From assembly GCF_019175385.1 (NCBI RefSeq), contig NC_083339.1, forward strand, positions 25,759,637 through 25,823,636: DNA of 64,000 nt, in the 5' to 3' direction. Position numbers and translations under genes: made by a program. The first letter of the stretch is position 1. Each line of letters begins with the position of its first letter. The stretch is from Lycium barbarum (lineage: Eukaryota; Streptophyta; Magnoliopsida; Solanales; Solanaceae). Below the pieces are notes generated by a model. It was not told the origin of the DNA. It saw nothing but the letters and a program-made list of their open reading frames with translations, and did not search any database. Positions 34,930 through 47,602 of the stretch are shown in pieces.

Positions 34930-37134
34930 AAACCCGCAAGGTTCGCTACTCAAACGCCAACAATTTTTAGATAAGCAACTAACAAATTAAAAAAAAATAT
35001 GTCAATTATTATATCAGCAGAAGTCTTGATAAAGGTATAACTTAGTCAAAACAGCAAAGTCGAAGCTTTAACAATAATCCTTCAACTACCCACGGAATGA
35101 ATGTAAACTATGGAGCTTCTAAGAATAAAGAATGACCGTCTAATCATCGGGACGCAGGCCGGAAAACTAATATAAATAAATGGAATGAATAAATAGAGGA
35201 TGACCTACGAATGAGCATGTGGGCTCCCCAAATCAACAGCAACAACAAGTTCTCGTAGCGCTTTAGTCTCCACGAACCTGCCCTTCTTTGTTACCTAACA
35301 TACCATAAAAACAACAATGGTATGCCTGAGTACTTCGTACTCAATGAGTGCCTCGAGGACAATATGACATATAAAAATCAGATACAATAATAAGTAAAGA
35401 AATCAGTTCTGGAAACCATGTGAAATCATTGTTAAACAGTTATTCAACTTGGTTCACTATGCTTGTCAACCGAATGAGAACCCCTTTTTATCAAGTTTAC
35501 AACTTTCGGTTATGTCCTTTCAATTCACCAGATTATCATTAGTAATAGCTATCGTACATGCCAATACAAGCCCAAGAATGAATCACATCGAAAGGATGAC
35601 CTTTGAGGTTCCCTAAACATAACTGCGCACCACACCGAAATATTAGACTCTCGATGGCTATCCTTCCTCCCGAATAGCTAGGCATAAACCGTACCCGGGT
35701 AGCAAACCCGCAAGGCCACTCTTCCTCCCGAATGGCTAGGTATTATCACAGTAGGATCCATAGTGACTACCCTTCCTGTCGAGTAGCTAGGCCAAACACA
35801 ACAACAAAGTTCATAGCATAGAAGCCGAATCACAATTCATCTTAAGGTAGTCACATCATCAATTAGCATTTAAGTTCATCATGTCATTACAAAGATACAT
35901 CTTTTCATTGATAATCTTGAAAACGTTTCCACTTCCTTAAATAAGGTTCAATTGTCATAGTTCATCATAAAACACCATTACTAACCCTTAGTAATTATTG
36001 ATGATCATCTCTTATAGATAAAAAAAACAATTAGAATTACGTATACATGTATAGAGTATAATACAATCAAGGTTTATTATGGGCTTGTCCCCTCACGCAC
36101 ACTTAACTACAATCAAAGCATGAAATAGGGTTTGGAAGTATGAAAAATTCACCTTTTTATTCAATAAAGAACTTTTGAAAAGGAGACATACATCCAAAAT
36201 AAGGTTTTCAAAAGAGACATACCTCAAATCCCGCTAAAAGCTAGCAAAAAGGAATTCCCAGGGTTCAACAATCAATCTATAATGGATTTAGATGAGAAAG
36301 ATTAAAGCTTTATTTGTTTCTACGAACTCTCTTTATGTTTCAAAAAACTAGGGCTTTTCTAAGCCTATAAACATGTTCTTGAACACTTCCATGAATCACC
36401 AACCGATTCTAACCTTGTAGAACTTTCTACTCTAACCCAAACTTAACAATAAACTCAGGAAACTTAGAAGTCTTACCTTTTAGACGAATTCTACACGGCT
36501 CTCTTCTTTCTCTTCTTGAATTTTCGAGAACCTACGGTTTGGAGTGATGATTTATGATAAAAAAGAGATGAAGTTTGGTGTATGATGGATGGAGATTGAG
36601 TATAGACTCACCTTAGGGTTAGAGAGACTTCTTCGGTGTTCTTTTCCTCAGAAAAATTGGTTTAAAACGAAGTGAGAATAAATATAACGAAGTTAGGGCT
36701 TTAAAACGTCATTTTCGATACGCGGCCGTGCAGCTGATCGCGCAGCGAAGGTAGTAACGCTGCCTCTGGTGCACGATCGCGCACCTAAAGGGCACTTCGT
36801 GCAGGCTACGCAATGTCCAGTAAAATGAGCATAGTTTCTACCACAAAGCTCCGTTTGAGCTCCATAATATATGGTTGGAAAGGTATTCCAAAGAACTACA
36901 ACTTTCAAGTTTTGAGTTTTCTCAAATTCCTAACGCAAATACCCAAAAATTGGCCATAAGTACAAACTGCCTTAGATGAATTTAGAAGGCCTTAAGAACT
37001 TCACCTTTTGGTTTGACTTTAAAATGATCGTTTATCACCCAAATTCATCCCGAATGGAATTATATGGCTAAAATATTGACTTAATACTAGTTTTCCATAC
37101 ATTCGCACCTAACTCGGATTTACAGGCTGTTACA
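34930..37134 (-). repeat. LTR of a gypsy-type element, truncated at its 3' end
   Basis: Read on the minus strand it opens TGTAACAGCCTGTAAATCCG at 37134, a start usual for Solanaceae chromovirus-type LTRs. It runs for about 2.2 kb to TTGCGGGTTTTAG near 34935, where the expected final 40-50 bases are absent. Around 35640-35790 a module of about 20 bases (TTCCTCCCGAATGGCTAGG and variants) is repeated three times. No polymerase coding in this orientation adjoins it, so it is a solo or truncated LTR. Its start lies directly against the + strand pol remnant. Confidence 0.6.
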
Positions 37135-37136
37135 CT

Positions 37137-39405
37137 TAGTCTACAGCACAACGATACAAGAGCATGTGGATCATCTCATCGAGGTATTGGATATTCTAAA
37201 AAATCAGCAACCGTATGCAAAAAGATCAAAGTGTGTTTTTGGTTAAGACAAGGTGGATTACTTAGGTCATATTATTACTGGCGAAGGGGTCTCTACAGAC
37301 CCTTCTAAGGTAGAAGCTATGGTGTATTGGACTACTTCTAAGTCCATTAAGGCCTTAAGAGGATTGTTGGGCCTTACTGGCTACTATATAAGGTTCATAA
37401 GAAGCTATAGATGGATAAGCAAACCTTTGACAAATTTGTTGAAGAAGAATTCATTTACATGGGGAACTGAAGCAGACACAGCTTTTGAAGAACTCAAGAA
37501 AGCTATGTCTTCTGCACCTGTCCTAGCTTTGGCTAATTTCATTAAGCCATTCATAATAGAAACTGATGCATGTGACAAGGGTATTGGGGCAATGCTAATG
37601 TAGGAGGGGCAACCTATAGCATTTTTCAGTACAACACTTGCCCCTAGACACTGGGTCTTTCCACCTATGAAAAGGAGTATCTAGCAGTGTTGTCGGCTAT
37701 GGAAAGGTGGAGACACTATCTTATGGTTGGTCATTTTTCATTAGGTCTAACCATCACAGCTTGAGATATTTATTGGAACAGAAAGTAAGCACAACACTTC
37801 AGTAAAGAGGGTTGACTAAGTTACTTGGGCTAGACAACGAGGTGCAGTATAAAATGGGGGCTAAAAATAGGGTAGTTGATGCTCTATCTAGAAGGTACGA
37901 AGGGGAATCTACCTTAGCTGCTATCACTAAATCTGATCCAACTTGAATGCAGGAAGTTATATTGAGTTATGAGCATGACTCTGATGCATTACAACTACTT
38001 ACAGAGTTGATTGCATCCCTTCCTAATCAAGGCAAGCACACCTTACATCAAGGTGTCATCAGGAGGTATCAGAAGTTATACATTAGCAAGGGTACTGATA
38101 TGAGGAGAAGAGCATGGGAAGCAGTACACCAATCACCACTGGGCGGTCATAGTGGTCGACAAGCTACTTATAGAAGGATTAAAATGGTGTTTTATCGGCC
38201 TAACATGAAGAAGGATGCATTTCAGTGGGTGGCTGAATGTGATGTATGCCAAAGAATCAAGACTGAGAACATCCATTCTCCTTGGGCTTCTACATTTCCT
38301 ACCAATTCTTGAAACACCTTGGCAGGACATTGGCATGAATTTTATAGAAGGATTGCCTTCTTCTTTTCACCAAAATTTAGTCTTTGTGGTGGTGGATAGG
38401 TTGACCAAATATGGTCGTTTCATTGCACTTAAGCGTTCTTATTCAGCTCAAAATGTAGCTACGCTATTCTTAAAAGAGATTTAAAAGTTGCATGGGATTC
38501 CTAGGTCTATTGTGACTGACACTGATTCCATATTCACTGGCCATGTTTTTCAATAGTAGTTCAAATCATTGGGTACCATACTTAAAATGACCACTGCCTA
38601 TCACCCGTAATCTGATGGTCATACAAAGAGACTCAATGGATGCCTATCAACCACAAGCTATGGTGTTCACTAATCCTAAGCAATGGGTAAAATGGTTGCA
38701 TTTGACAGAGTGGTGGTACAACACCACCCACCAAAGTGCCCTAAATAAAGCACCTTTTGAAGCTTTTTATGGGTTTCCACCCCCTCAAGTTCATATGGGG
38801 TTACTAGGTAATTCTATGCACACCCAGTTGGTGCTTGCATTGCTTATAGACAACAGTTTCTACATACCTTAAAGGAAAATTTACAGATTGCATAGGAAAG
38901 AATGAAGTTTTATGTAGATAAACAATGATCAGAAAGATCTTTATAGGTGGGTGACTTCAATTATTTGAAATTACAACTCTATCGACAATCATCAGTTGAG
39001 GTGCACGAAAATCTTAAGCTTAGTGCTAAGTTCTATGGGCCTTATGAAGTATTAGAGAAAGTAGGGTCGGATGCTTATCGCTTGAGGTTACCAGCACGGT
39101 CACAAATCCACCTGTATTCTACGTGTCACAGCTGAAACTTTGCATTGGCCCTGCGATTACATCTCAGCAATAGCCACCGGCTTGGGACGTCAACGGTCAC
39201 ATTTTAGTCGAACCACTAGCGATTCTACAATAGTGCATTGTAAAAGTAAATAACGCCGCCACCGTGAAGGTGCTCATACAATGGGCTAACATCGGCCCTG
39301 ATGAGTTGACTTGGGAGGATTGGAGTTATATACGCAGTTGATTCCCTCAATTTGTTGCTCAACATCGACCTTGAGGTCAAGGTCCGTTTGAAGGGGAAAA
39401 GATTG
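37137..39405 (+). pseudogene. Ty3/gypsy (chromovirus-type) pol remnant: RT end, RNase H, integrase, chromodomain-like tail
   Basis: In order: the end of reverse transcriptase (VDYLGHIITGEGVSTDPSKV, ALRGLLGLTGYY), RNase H (FIIETDACDKGIGAMLM), the integrase zinc finger (HQSPLGGHSGRQATY, CDVCQRIK) and the integrase core (VVVDRLTKY, TDTDSIF). The tail reads VKVLIQWANIGPDELTWEDW, like a chromodomain. Multiple stops (37603, 37944, 38312, 38484, 38556) and frame changes break it. In the third integrase acidic position SDGQTE of relatives reads SDGHTK, so the catalytic Glu is gone. Upstream reverse transcriptase, protease and gag are missing, cut off at 37134. Confidence 0.85.
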
Positions 39406-39830
39406 TTATGTCCATAAATGTGTAGAAAATTAGGTGAACTGGGGATTTAAGGTTACAACTAGAACAGACACATGTGCGCATGTGGTGTAAGTGGATTCGC
39501 ATCAACAAGTGGGATTAAATAAAAATCAAGGGTTGAGATTCATTCCAGCTAAATAAATAGCTCAGCCAGCTGGATGCCAACTGGATTCTAATAAATACTT
39601 CAGCCAACTAAATACGGATTCAGTTATCATTTTGTACCGGTATTATCTTCTCATTTCCTCTCTTCACTCTCTCTCTTCTCGATCTCTCTCCTTTCTCTTC
39701 TTCTTCCAAAATCCTTCTCTAATTCTCAATTCTTTCCATTTCAGGAAATCTATAATTGGAAGCTTCAATCATAGTTTGGAGAATAGTTTAGTTGCTCAAT
39801 TCAATATTGCAATTCCATTGTAATTGTGGC
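39406..39830 (+). repeat. 3' LTR of the chromovirus-type element (approximate end)
   Basis: It starts TGTTATGTCCATAAATGTG right after the purine tract TTTGAAGGGGAAAAGA. The end is not determined; CCATTGTAATTGTGG near 39820 is a guess. The copia element begins 90 bases further on. Confidence 0.4.
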
Positions 39831-39919
39831 GTACGAATTTGAGTACTAAAATTCCTATTTTTGCCCTAAATTCTACTTTTACTTGCAAAGTATATTACAT
39901 ATACTGGGTATGTTGTTAT

Positions 39920-40684
39920 TGTTAAAGCTAGTTAATGATTGAAGCTAGCCAAGTTGGTGTGAATGAGAAATGGAGGGAAAAAGACAATGGAAGGAAAATG
40001 AAGTTTAAAGCAAAGTTCCTTTGAAAAGGAGTTTTGTACCACATTGGTGGTAGAAAGTGAAAGTTATGTGCTTATATTAGAAAACACTTCTTTTAGCTCT
40101 TAAAGGATTGAGAAGAGGGACTCCCCTAGCTTCATCGTCGTCGCTCGGCTCGGCTTCGAATTTGGATTTGGTCAAATGATCTGATTGATTGATAATCTTA
40201 ATTAAATTTCGTGGAATAAAAATAAAAAAACTCCTAGCGTTCTTATTTTTTTGGGAAAAGGCAAGGCCTTTCCGAACAGTCACCAACCTGTTCTGAATAG
40301 GTATTTTTACGGCTATATAAACTAAGGCAACGTCTCATTTTTAAGCACTGAATTTTTTTTCATTTTGCATTGCTTTCTCAAATAAAAACTATCGAGTCTA
40401 TGTGTGATTTGTTGCCTTATTTTGAGTTCGACGAAGTCGTAGAAGTTTGAAGTACCGCTACATTTGTCACAAGTATATCCATTTTATCCTGGGAGGAAGT
40501 AATCCATAACCTCGGGTACAGTGAGGGGATTAAATTCCTTAAGGACACACAGTCAATTCTGTGGTCTCGGATATTTCTTTGTTTATGCATTTTTTTTCGA
40601 GTTTACACAGTTTTTGGTTTTTCTGTTTTCTAGTTTTCAGTTTCTGGTTTCTGTTTCTAACTTTCTGAACACAATGCACTAACA
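39920..40684 (+). repeat. 5' LTR of the copia element
   Basis: Begins TGTTAAAGC and ends CACTAACA. CTATATAAACT near 40312 is the TATA box. It matches 45700-46534 along its length but lacks about 70-80 bases present in the 3' LTR near 45990-46070. Confidence 0.85.
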
Positions 40685-41073
40685 AACTTAAGGAATTTAA
40701 ATTATTTTTGTGTTCATCTTTTTCTGTTCAGTGATTACAGAAGGTTAAAGAAAGAAGGGAAAAAAGTGTTTTCTAATAAATAAAATGCTTTCCAGAAATT
40801 AAAAAAAAAGGAACTTGTATGTTGTTTGGAGACTAAAATCTTCGGATTTTCTACTCCGGTTGAGATTAAAGTTTCATAACTTTCTACTCATTTGGTTACT
40901 TGATTTGAACATATAAACACTTCATTAAGTATACAATATACATTCGGTTTGAAGTGTTTTAGTTCTGTTTGTGTAAACTTTATTCGGTTTGAAGAAATAA
41001 AATCTTCATCGTTCTGTATTAAATCTGCTTCTGCCAAAACTGATTCGGTTCGAAAATTTAAATACTTCACCGT

Positions 41074-42165
41074 TTGTTAATTTTTGTTGTTGTTTCGTTT
41101 GCGACAGAAACGGGGGACTTAACTCCAAATCTGAATGCTACTGCTACTGCTAATGCCACACCAACCCCCGCGGTTGGCTCTACAAGCAATGTTGCTTCCT
41201 CCAGTCGTGCTGCACAAGCACCGGCTCCTGCAGAGAAGCCCAAAAAATTCACCGAGATTGATTTCAAACGATGGAAACAAAAGTGTTCTTCTATTTAAAT
41301 ACTTTGAGCCTTCAAAAGTTTATTAAGGAGGACGTTCCGGTTCTGCCAGAATCAACACCTTAGAATGAACGTTTTGTTGTAACTGAGGCTTGGAAGCACT
41401 CAGATTTTTTGTGCAATAATTATATTCTTAGCGGACTGGAGGATGATCTTTACAACGTCTATAGTAATGTGGGAACTTCAAAAGAACTATGGGATGCGTT
41501 AGAAAAGAAATATAAAACCAAGGATGCTGGATTGAAGAAGTTTATCACTGCCAAGTTGCTGGACTATAAAATGGTAGATAGCAAGTCTGTTGTTACTTAA
41601 GTTCAAGAGTTGCAGGTTATCATCCAGGGTCTCATCGCTGAAGGTATAAGTCTAATTAATACTTTTGTGGAAAGTATTAAGTGTGCCATTACTTACATAT
41701 TGTTTGTTGTAGGTTTGGTGATAAGTGGCTCGTTTCAAGTTGCGGCAGTAATAGAGAAGTTGTCTCCTTTATGGAAGGACTTTAAAAATTACTTGAAACA
41801 CAAACGAAAGGAGATGACGCTGGAATATCTTATCGTCCGGTTGAGAATCGAGAAAGATAACAAGGCAGCAGAGAAGAAGGCTAATGGGAGATCAACCATA
41901 GGGGGAGCACATATTGTTGAGACTGCTCTAACGAATCTAAAAAGGAGGAAAAAGGTGTCGGGACCAAGGAACTATCCCAACAAGAAGAAATTCAAGGGTA
42001 ACTGCCACAATTGTGGGAAAATCGGACATAAAGCTGCAGATTGTCGTGCTCCGAAAAAGGAAAAGAAGAAGGATCAGTCTAATATGGTTGAAACAAACGA
42101 GGAAGTTGATGACTTGTGCGCTATGTTGTCTGAGTGCAACCTAGTGGGAAATCTGAAAGAGTGGT
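41074..42165 (+). pseudogene. copia gag (with CCHC knuckle), broken
   Basis: A Thr/Ala-rich start (ETGDLTPNLNATATANATPT) leads into FTEIDFKRWKQK, then NYILSGLEDDLYNVYSNVGTS, LWDALEKKYKTKDAGLKKF and EKLSPLWKDFKNYLKHKRKE. The nucleocapsid knuckle CHNCGKIGHKAADC is intact near 42001-42045. A frameshift near 41290, stop codons (for example TAA at 41598) and an in-frame 69-base insertion with intron-like ends (41644-41712) interrupt it. It would form the virus-like particle of the element. Confidence 0.8.
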
Positions 42166-45115
42166 AGATCGACTCTGGCACCACTAGCAACATTTGTGCT
42201 ATTAGAGAAGTCTTTGCTTCACATGCTCCAGCCAGGCCTGATTATGGAAAGATACTGCTGAAGATGACCTCTGGCAAAGTGGTGACTCTCAACAAAGTTT
42301 GTCATGTTCCTGAAGTTAGAAAAAATTTAGTGTCTACTGGACTTATAGTAAAGAACGGTTTTAAGTGTGTTTATGTTTCAGACAAGGTTGTAATAACTAA
42401 GAATGAGATGTACATAGGAAAAGGTTACCTTACAGAGGGCCTTTTCAAACTAAATGTAATGGTCGTTGAAAATAAAAAAGTTTCTACTTCGTCTTACTTT
42501 CTTGAGTCAAATGATTTATGGCATTCACATTTAGGACATGTCAAATATAGGACCTTGAGTCAAATGATTTATGGCATTCACATTTAGGACATGTCAAATA
42601 TAGGACCTTGCGTAAAATGATTAGTTTGGAAGTATTGCCTAAGTTTGAATACAATCAATCAAAATGGAAAATCTGTGTTGAATCTAAGTATGTTAAACAT
42701 CCTTATAAGTCAGTTGAAAGGAATTCAAGTCCTTTAGACTTAATCCATACAGATATTTGTGACATGAAGTCAATCCCATCTCGCGGTGAAAAGAAATATT
42801 ACATAAGTTTTATTGACGATAGTATGCGATATTGTTACGTTTATTTACTTAATAGTAAAGATGAAGCAATTGAAGCATTCAGGTAATACAAAAGTGAAGT
42901 TGAGACTTAACTTAGCAAAAAGATTAAAATGATAAGGAGTGATAGAGGCGGTGAATATGAATCTCCTCTTGAACAAATATGTTTGGAATATGGCATTATT
43001 CATCAAACAACTGCCCCTTACTCGCCACAATCCAACGGAATTGCGGAAAGGAAAAATAGAACACTAAGAGAGATGATGAATGGCCTGTTAATAAGTTTTG
43101 GTTTATCTCAGAACTTGTGGGGGGAAGCTATCCTAACAGCTAGCCGAATACTCAATCGGGTGCCCCACAGCAAAACACAATCTATTCCACACGAAAAGTG
43201 GAAAAGAAGGAAGCCCAATTTGGAATACTTCAAACTGTGGGGGGTGTTTGGCCAAGGTGCAAGTTCCTAAACCCAAAAGGGTAAAAGTAGGACCTAAAAC
43301 GTTGATTGTGTTTTCATAGGATATGCCACAAATAGTAAGGCATATCGATTTCTGGTTCACAAATCAGAAAATCCCGACATTCAGGTGAATACGGTAATTG
43401 AATCAGATAATGCCGACTTCTTTGAAAACATATATTCGTATAAAAGGGAATGTGAGTCGTCTAGCAAAGGATCTAAACGACCTCGGGAAGAAATAAAGGA
43501 AAATGTTCCTGATGAGGAAAATCCAAGACGTAGAAAACGCCAAAGGACGTCTACTTCATTTGGACTAGATTTTCTAACATTTTTGTTGGAAAATGAGCCT
43601 TGAACTTTCAACGAAGCTATGTCTTCATTAGAAGCTCAATTTTGAAAAGAGGCAATCAATAGTGAGATAGAATCCATATTGAACAATCATACTTGGGAAT
43701 CGGTTGATCTTCCTCCAGGGAACAAACCTTTAGGTTGCAAATGGATTTTCAAATGGAAAATGAGAGCTAATGGCACTATTGATAAATATAAGGCAAGACT
43801 AGTTGTTAAAGGGTTTAGACAACGAGAAGGTCTTGATTACTTTGATACACACTCGCCAGTAACGAGGATTACATCTATTCGGGTGTTAGTAGCATTAGCC
43901 GCCGTGTACGGTCTTGAAATCCATCAAATGGATGTGAAACAGCCTTTTTAAATGGAGATTTGAAGGAAGAAATTTACATGGAACAACCGAAGGGTTTGTA
44001 GTTCCCTGGAAAGAGAAGAAGGTTTGTCGACTTGTTAAGTCTCTTTGCGGACTAAAACAAACACCCAAATAGTGGCATGCAAAATTTGACCATACGATGC
44101 TGTCAAATGGATTCAAGATAAATGAGTGTGATAAATGTGTTTACATTAAGAACACTCCAAACCACGTTGTCATTTTTTGTTTGTACGTGGATGACATGTT
44201 GATAATGAGTAACGACATTGCTAATATAAATGGACACATGTTTGCTAGTAAGTTTGATATGAAAGACTTGGAGTTGCCGATCTAATTTTGGGAATTAAAA
44301 TCCATAAGACTCCTCAAGGTCTAGCATTGTCTCAATCTCATTCTATTGAAAAGGTACTTGAAAAGTTCAAGTATTTGGACTTTAAAGTTGCAAAGACACC
44401 AATTGATGTGAACCTTGCTCTTGCTAAGAATAAAGGTGAAAGTCATTCTCAATTGGATTATGCCAGAGTGTTGGGAAGTTTGATGTATATCATGAACTGT
44501 ACGCGACCTGATATTGCATGTGCTATAAGTAAACTAAGTCGCTACACTTGTAATCCTGACCAAAATCACTGGCTAGCAATGAAACGAGTTTTGGGGTATT
44601 TGAAACATACTCAAAACTTTGCTTTGCATTATAACAGGTATCCTGCAGTTATTGAAGGATACAGTGATACAAATTGGATCACTGGATCAATTGAAACAAA
44701 ATCCACAAGTGGATACGTGTTTACCATTGGTGGAGGAGCAGTGTCTTGGAAGTCATCCAAACAGACATGTATCGCCCGCTCTACAATGGAGTCTGAGTTC
44801 ATAGCTTTAGACAAAGCCGGTGAAGAAGCTGAATTTCTTAGAAGACATTCCGTTTTGGCCCAAACCGTTGGCTCCTATATGCGTACATTGCGATAGCTAA
44901 GCAGCAATTGGAAAGGCCGGAAACGTTATGTATAATGGAAAGTCTCATCACATACGACGAAGACACAATATCGTTAGATAACTACTCTCTAGTGGAATTA
45001 TCACAATTGACTACGTAAAGTCAAGAGATAATGTGTCAGATCCACTAACTAAAAGCCTAACTAGAGAGGTGGTTGAAAGATCATCAAGGGGAATGGGACT
45101 ATGGCCGAGGAGAAG
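42160..45115 (+). pseudogene. copia pol: protease, integrase, reverse transcriptase, RNase H (broken)
   Basis: The protease active site IDSGTT is preceded by a TAG in place of a Trp codon (42165). The GAG-pre-integrase segment is disrupted by a 53-base tandem duplication (42501-42606). The integrase shows DLIHTDICD, SDRGGEYESPLEQ and NGIAERKNRTL, so the DDE residues remain. The reverse transcriptase runs from NHTWESVDLPPGNKPLGCKW to the YVDD box (CLYVDDMLIMS, near 44185), with breaks at about 43950 and 44070. RNase H ([22 protein letters not shown]) and a C-terminal remnant follow to about 45115. It cannot encode a full polyprotein. Confidence 0.85.
42501..42606 (+). repeat. 53-base tandem duplication within copia pol
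   Basis: The units 42501-42553 and 42554-42606, beginning CTTGAGTCAAATGATTTATG, are identical as far as I can read. 53 is not a multiple of three, so the duplication itself destroys the frame. Confidence 0.9.
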
Positions 45116-45699
45116 TCATCGTGGCGGTAACTCTACCTAGAAGACTGGAGATCCCAAGAACTAGGTTCAAAGAGATCAAACAAAGTCATTGATGACGGTT
45201 CAACATTGTCAAAATAACTTTTTTGGTCCATTCTCGTTATGAGACAATGTTCAATACCAGGATAAAGCATTAAGGCTTTTTAATGGTTTCTAAGTTTGAT
45301 ACGGCGTATATCAAATCGTGTATCTATGGGATAACACATTTAGGAATCACCAATGTAAGTGTGAAGTGTAAGCCGCTTCAAGGGGAATTCTATAAGGCCA
45401 ATTCTCTATGCATTTATGAACCAGGCAGTGTTCATGGCTGAAACGGACAAAACAATGGGAACCAAAGACGGTTAAAAAGTTAATTGTGTGACATGTGGTT
45501 GTCTAGGTATACACCAAAGCTCGACGGTTCAAAGATATCAAATCTACCGATTAATCGAGTATATCAGACATATGTTCACTACGGAAAGTTCAAAGAGAAA
45601 TCTACTTATCCAGATGCGATTAATCCTTGCTTGCGAATCACACAGTTTTTGTCATGCATGTTTTTCATCATATAACCATTCCCTATTCATGCGGGGGAT

Positions 45700-46534
45700 T
45701 GTTAAAGCTAGATAATGATTGAAGCTAGCTAAGTTGGTGTGAATGAGAAATGGAGGGAAAAAGACAATGGAAGGAAAATGAAGTTTAAAGCAAAGTTCCT
45801 TTGAAAAAGAGCTTTGTACCACATTGGTGGTAGAAAGGGAACGTTATGTGCTTATATTAGAAAACACTTCTTCTAGTTCTTAAAGCATTGAGAAAAGGGA
45901 CTCCCCTCGCGCCGTCATCGCGCCATCATCGTCGCTCCGCTCGGCTTCGAATTTGGATTTGGATTTGGTCAAATGATCTGATTGATTGATAATTTTTTTA
46001 AACCAAATTTGTTTAAAATCAATTTTCATTTTCTGATATTATTTTTTATTCCCGCTAAAAATATTAATTAAATTTCGCGGAATAAAAATAAAAAAATTCC
46101 CAACGTTCTTATTTTTTTGGGAAAAGTCAAGGCCTTTCCGAACAGACACCAACCTATTCAGAACATGTATTTTCACGGCTATATAAACTGAGGCAACGCC
46201 TCATTTTTAAGCACTGAAATTTTTTGCATTCTGCATTCCTTTCTAAAATAAAAACTATTGAGTCTGTGTGTGATTTGTTGCTTGATTTTGAGTTCGACGA
46301 AGTCGTAGAAGTTTGAGGTACCGCTATATCTGCGACAGGTATATCCGTTTTATCCTGGAAGGAAGTAATAGTAAGGAGATTAAATTTCTTAAGAACACAC
46401 AGTGAATTCTGTGATCTCGAATATTTCTTTGTTTCTGCATTTTTTTTCCGAGTTTACACAGTTTCTAGTTTTCTATTTTCTGGGTTTCAGTTTTTGATTT
46501 CTGTTTCTATCTTTCTGAACACAGTGCACTAACG
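45700..46534 (+). repeat. 3' LTR of the copia element
   Basis: Begins TGTTAAAGC after GCGGGGGAT and ends CACTAACG (one change from the 5' copy). It carries a segment around 45990-46070 that the 5' LTR has lost. CTATATAAACTGAGG near 46180 is its TATA box. Confidence 0.85.
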
Positions 46535-46789
46535 AAATATCTCAGATCTAAGCTGTTGTTTAATTCACTGATTTTATTCTTTGTACCAACAGGTTGGACA
46601 AGAAAAACGAAATAGGAAAAGGTCCTATACAGTTTGATGAAAGTTTAATGGTGGGGGAGAGGTTTGGGCTATTACGGGTGTGGAGTGTGAAGTCCCTTTC
46701 GTTATCCATTTGACGAGGCGCGTGTTCAAAATGTTGATATTTGTCTATTCCTCATTTCAGGCTATTTTCTCATTTGTCCAAATCAACTA

Positions 46790-46836
<47 letters not shown>

Positions 46837-47189
46837 TTTTCTTTAATGAAGTTGTTTGCCAAGACATGAATGGAAAGAAAAAAAGATATCTAGAACTTGC
46901 AGTTTTAAAATGACTCTAGCATTCGTGCGTTCATAAGAGGATGTCGCTAAGTGTAAAATCAAAAATTTAAAGTTTAAAATTTTTCCAAATACAAAATGGT
47001 ATCATTATTTTTTAGATCGAAGAGAAAAATATCACACATAGGAAGTACTATTTTTGCAATAAAATGATACAATTAATCTAATTGTACTTACAATTTGTTT
47101 TAGTGTGAGGCACAATGAAATTCAACATTAGGAAATTTACGATTAAACTAAATTATTCCAATTGGAGAATTTTCCTAATTAGATAATCA
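46535..47189. other. intergenic region with (CT)n microsatellite
   Basis: A (CT)n run of about 17 units followed by poly-T lies at 46792-46842. No gene or other repeat was recognised. Confidence 0.7.
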
Positions 47190-47363
47190 GGGGGAAGCCA
47201 ACCTTTCGGATGTGGGTTCGGCCGAACTCAGTAGCTTTTGTCCGAATCATATATTTGTATTAAATATTTTGTCAAATATGTATAAATTATTAATTGAGAA
47301 CCCAGTAACTTTAAAGAATTAGAATCTCGAACCCACGAGCTTCGAATTCTGACTCCGCCTCTG
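47190..47363. mobile_element. hAT-type MITE, relative of 32240-32409
   Basis: The right end reads, complemented, CAGAGGCGGAGTCAGAA, akin to the CAGGGGCG end of the other copy, and the left end is GGGGGAAGCC. The flanks GATAATCA (47182-47189) and AATAATCA (47364-47371) match at 7 of 8 bases, fitting a hAT duplication. 174 bases. Confidence 0.6.
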
Positions 47364-47602
47364 AATAATCATTCCATATATTAACCAAGGGGAACATAGT
47401 TACGCATTACCGTAAGGTAACACAAATATTAAATACCCTATCCTTCTCTAATAAGGTTATCAGATGAATAGGATTTTGATAAGCTTGACACCTAATCTTA
47501 CCGCTTTTAACAAATCCTTGTTGACATGTTAAATCGATAGGCTGTGGGGGTCGTCTGATTGGTTGTAGCGGACCAATTATGTTCAATATAAATCCTTATT
47601 TT

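Larger units (their letters stand above)
39920..46534 (+). mobile_element. Ty1/copia LTR retrotransposon, structurally complete but degenerate
   Basis: Two direct LTRs (39920-40684 and 45700-46534) flank gag, protease, integrase, reverse transcriptase and RNase H in the copia order. A polypurine tract GCGGGGGAT precedes the 3' LTR. Many stops and shifts disable it. The 5-base flanks (GTTAT and AAATA) do not match, so the target duplication is lost or the element is a recombinant. The sequence after the 5' LTR does not resemble the usual tRNA-Met primer-binding site. Confidence 0.9.

Noticed and set aside
36693..36908. Cys-rich 71-codon minus-strand frame as a possible secreted peptide
   Set aside because: It lies entirely inside a gypsy LTR, lacks a signal peptide and has no promoter of its own.
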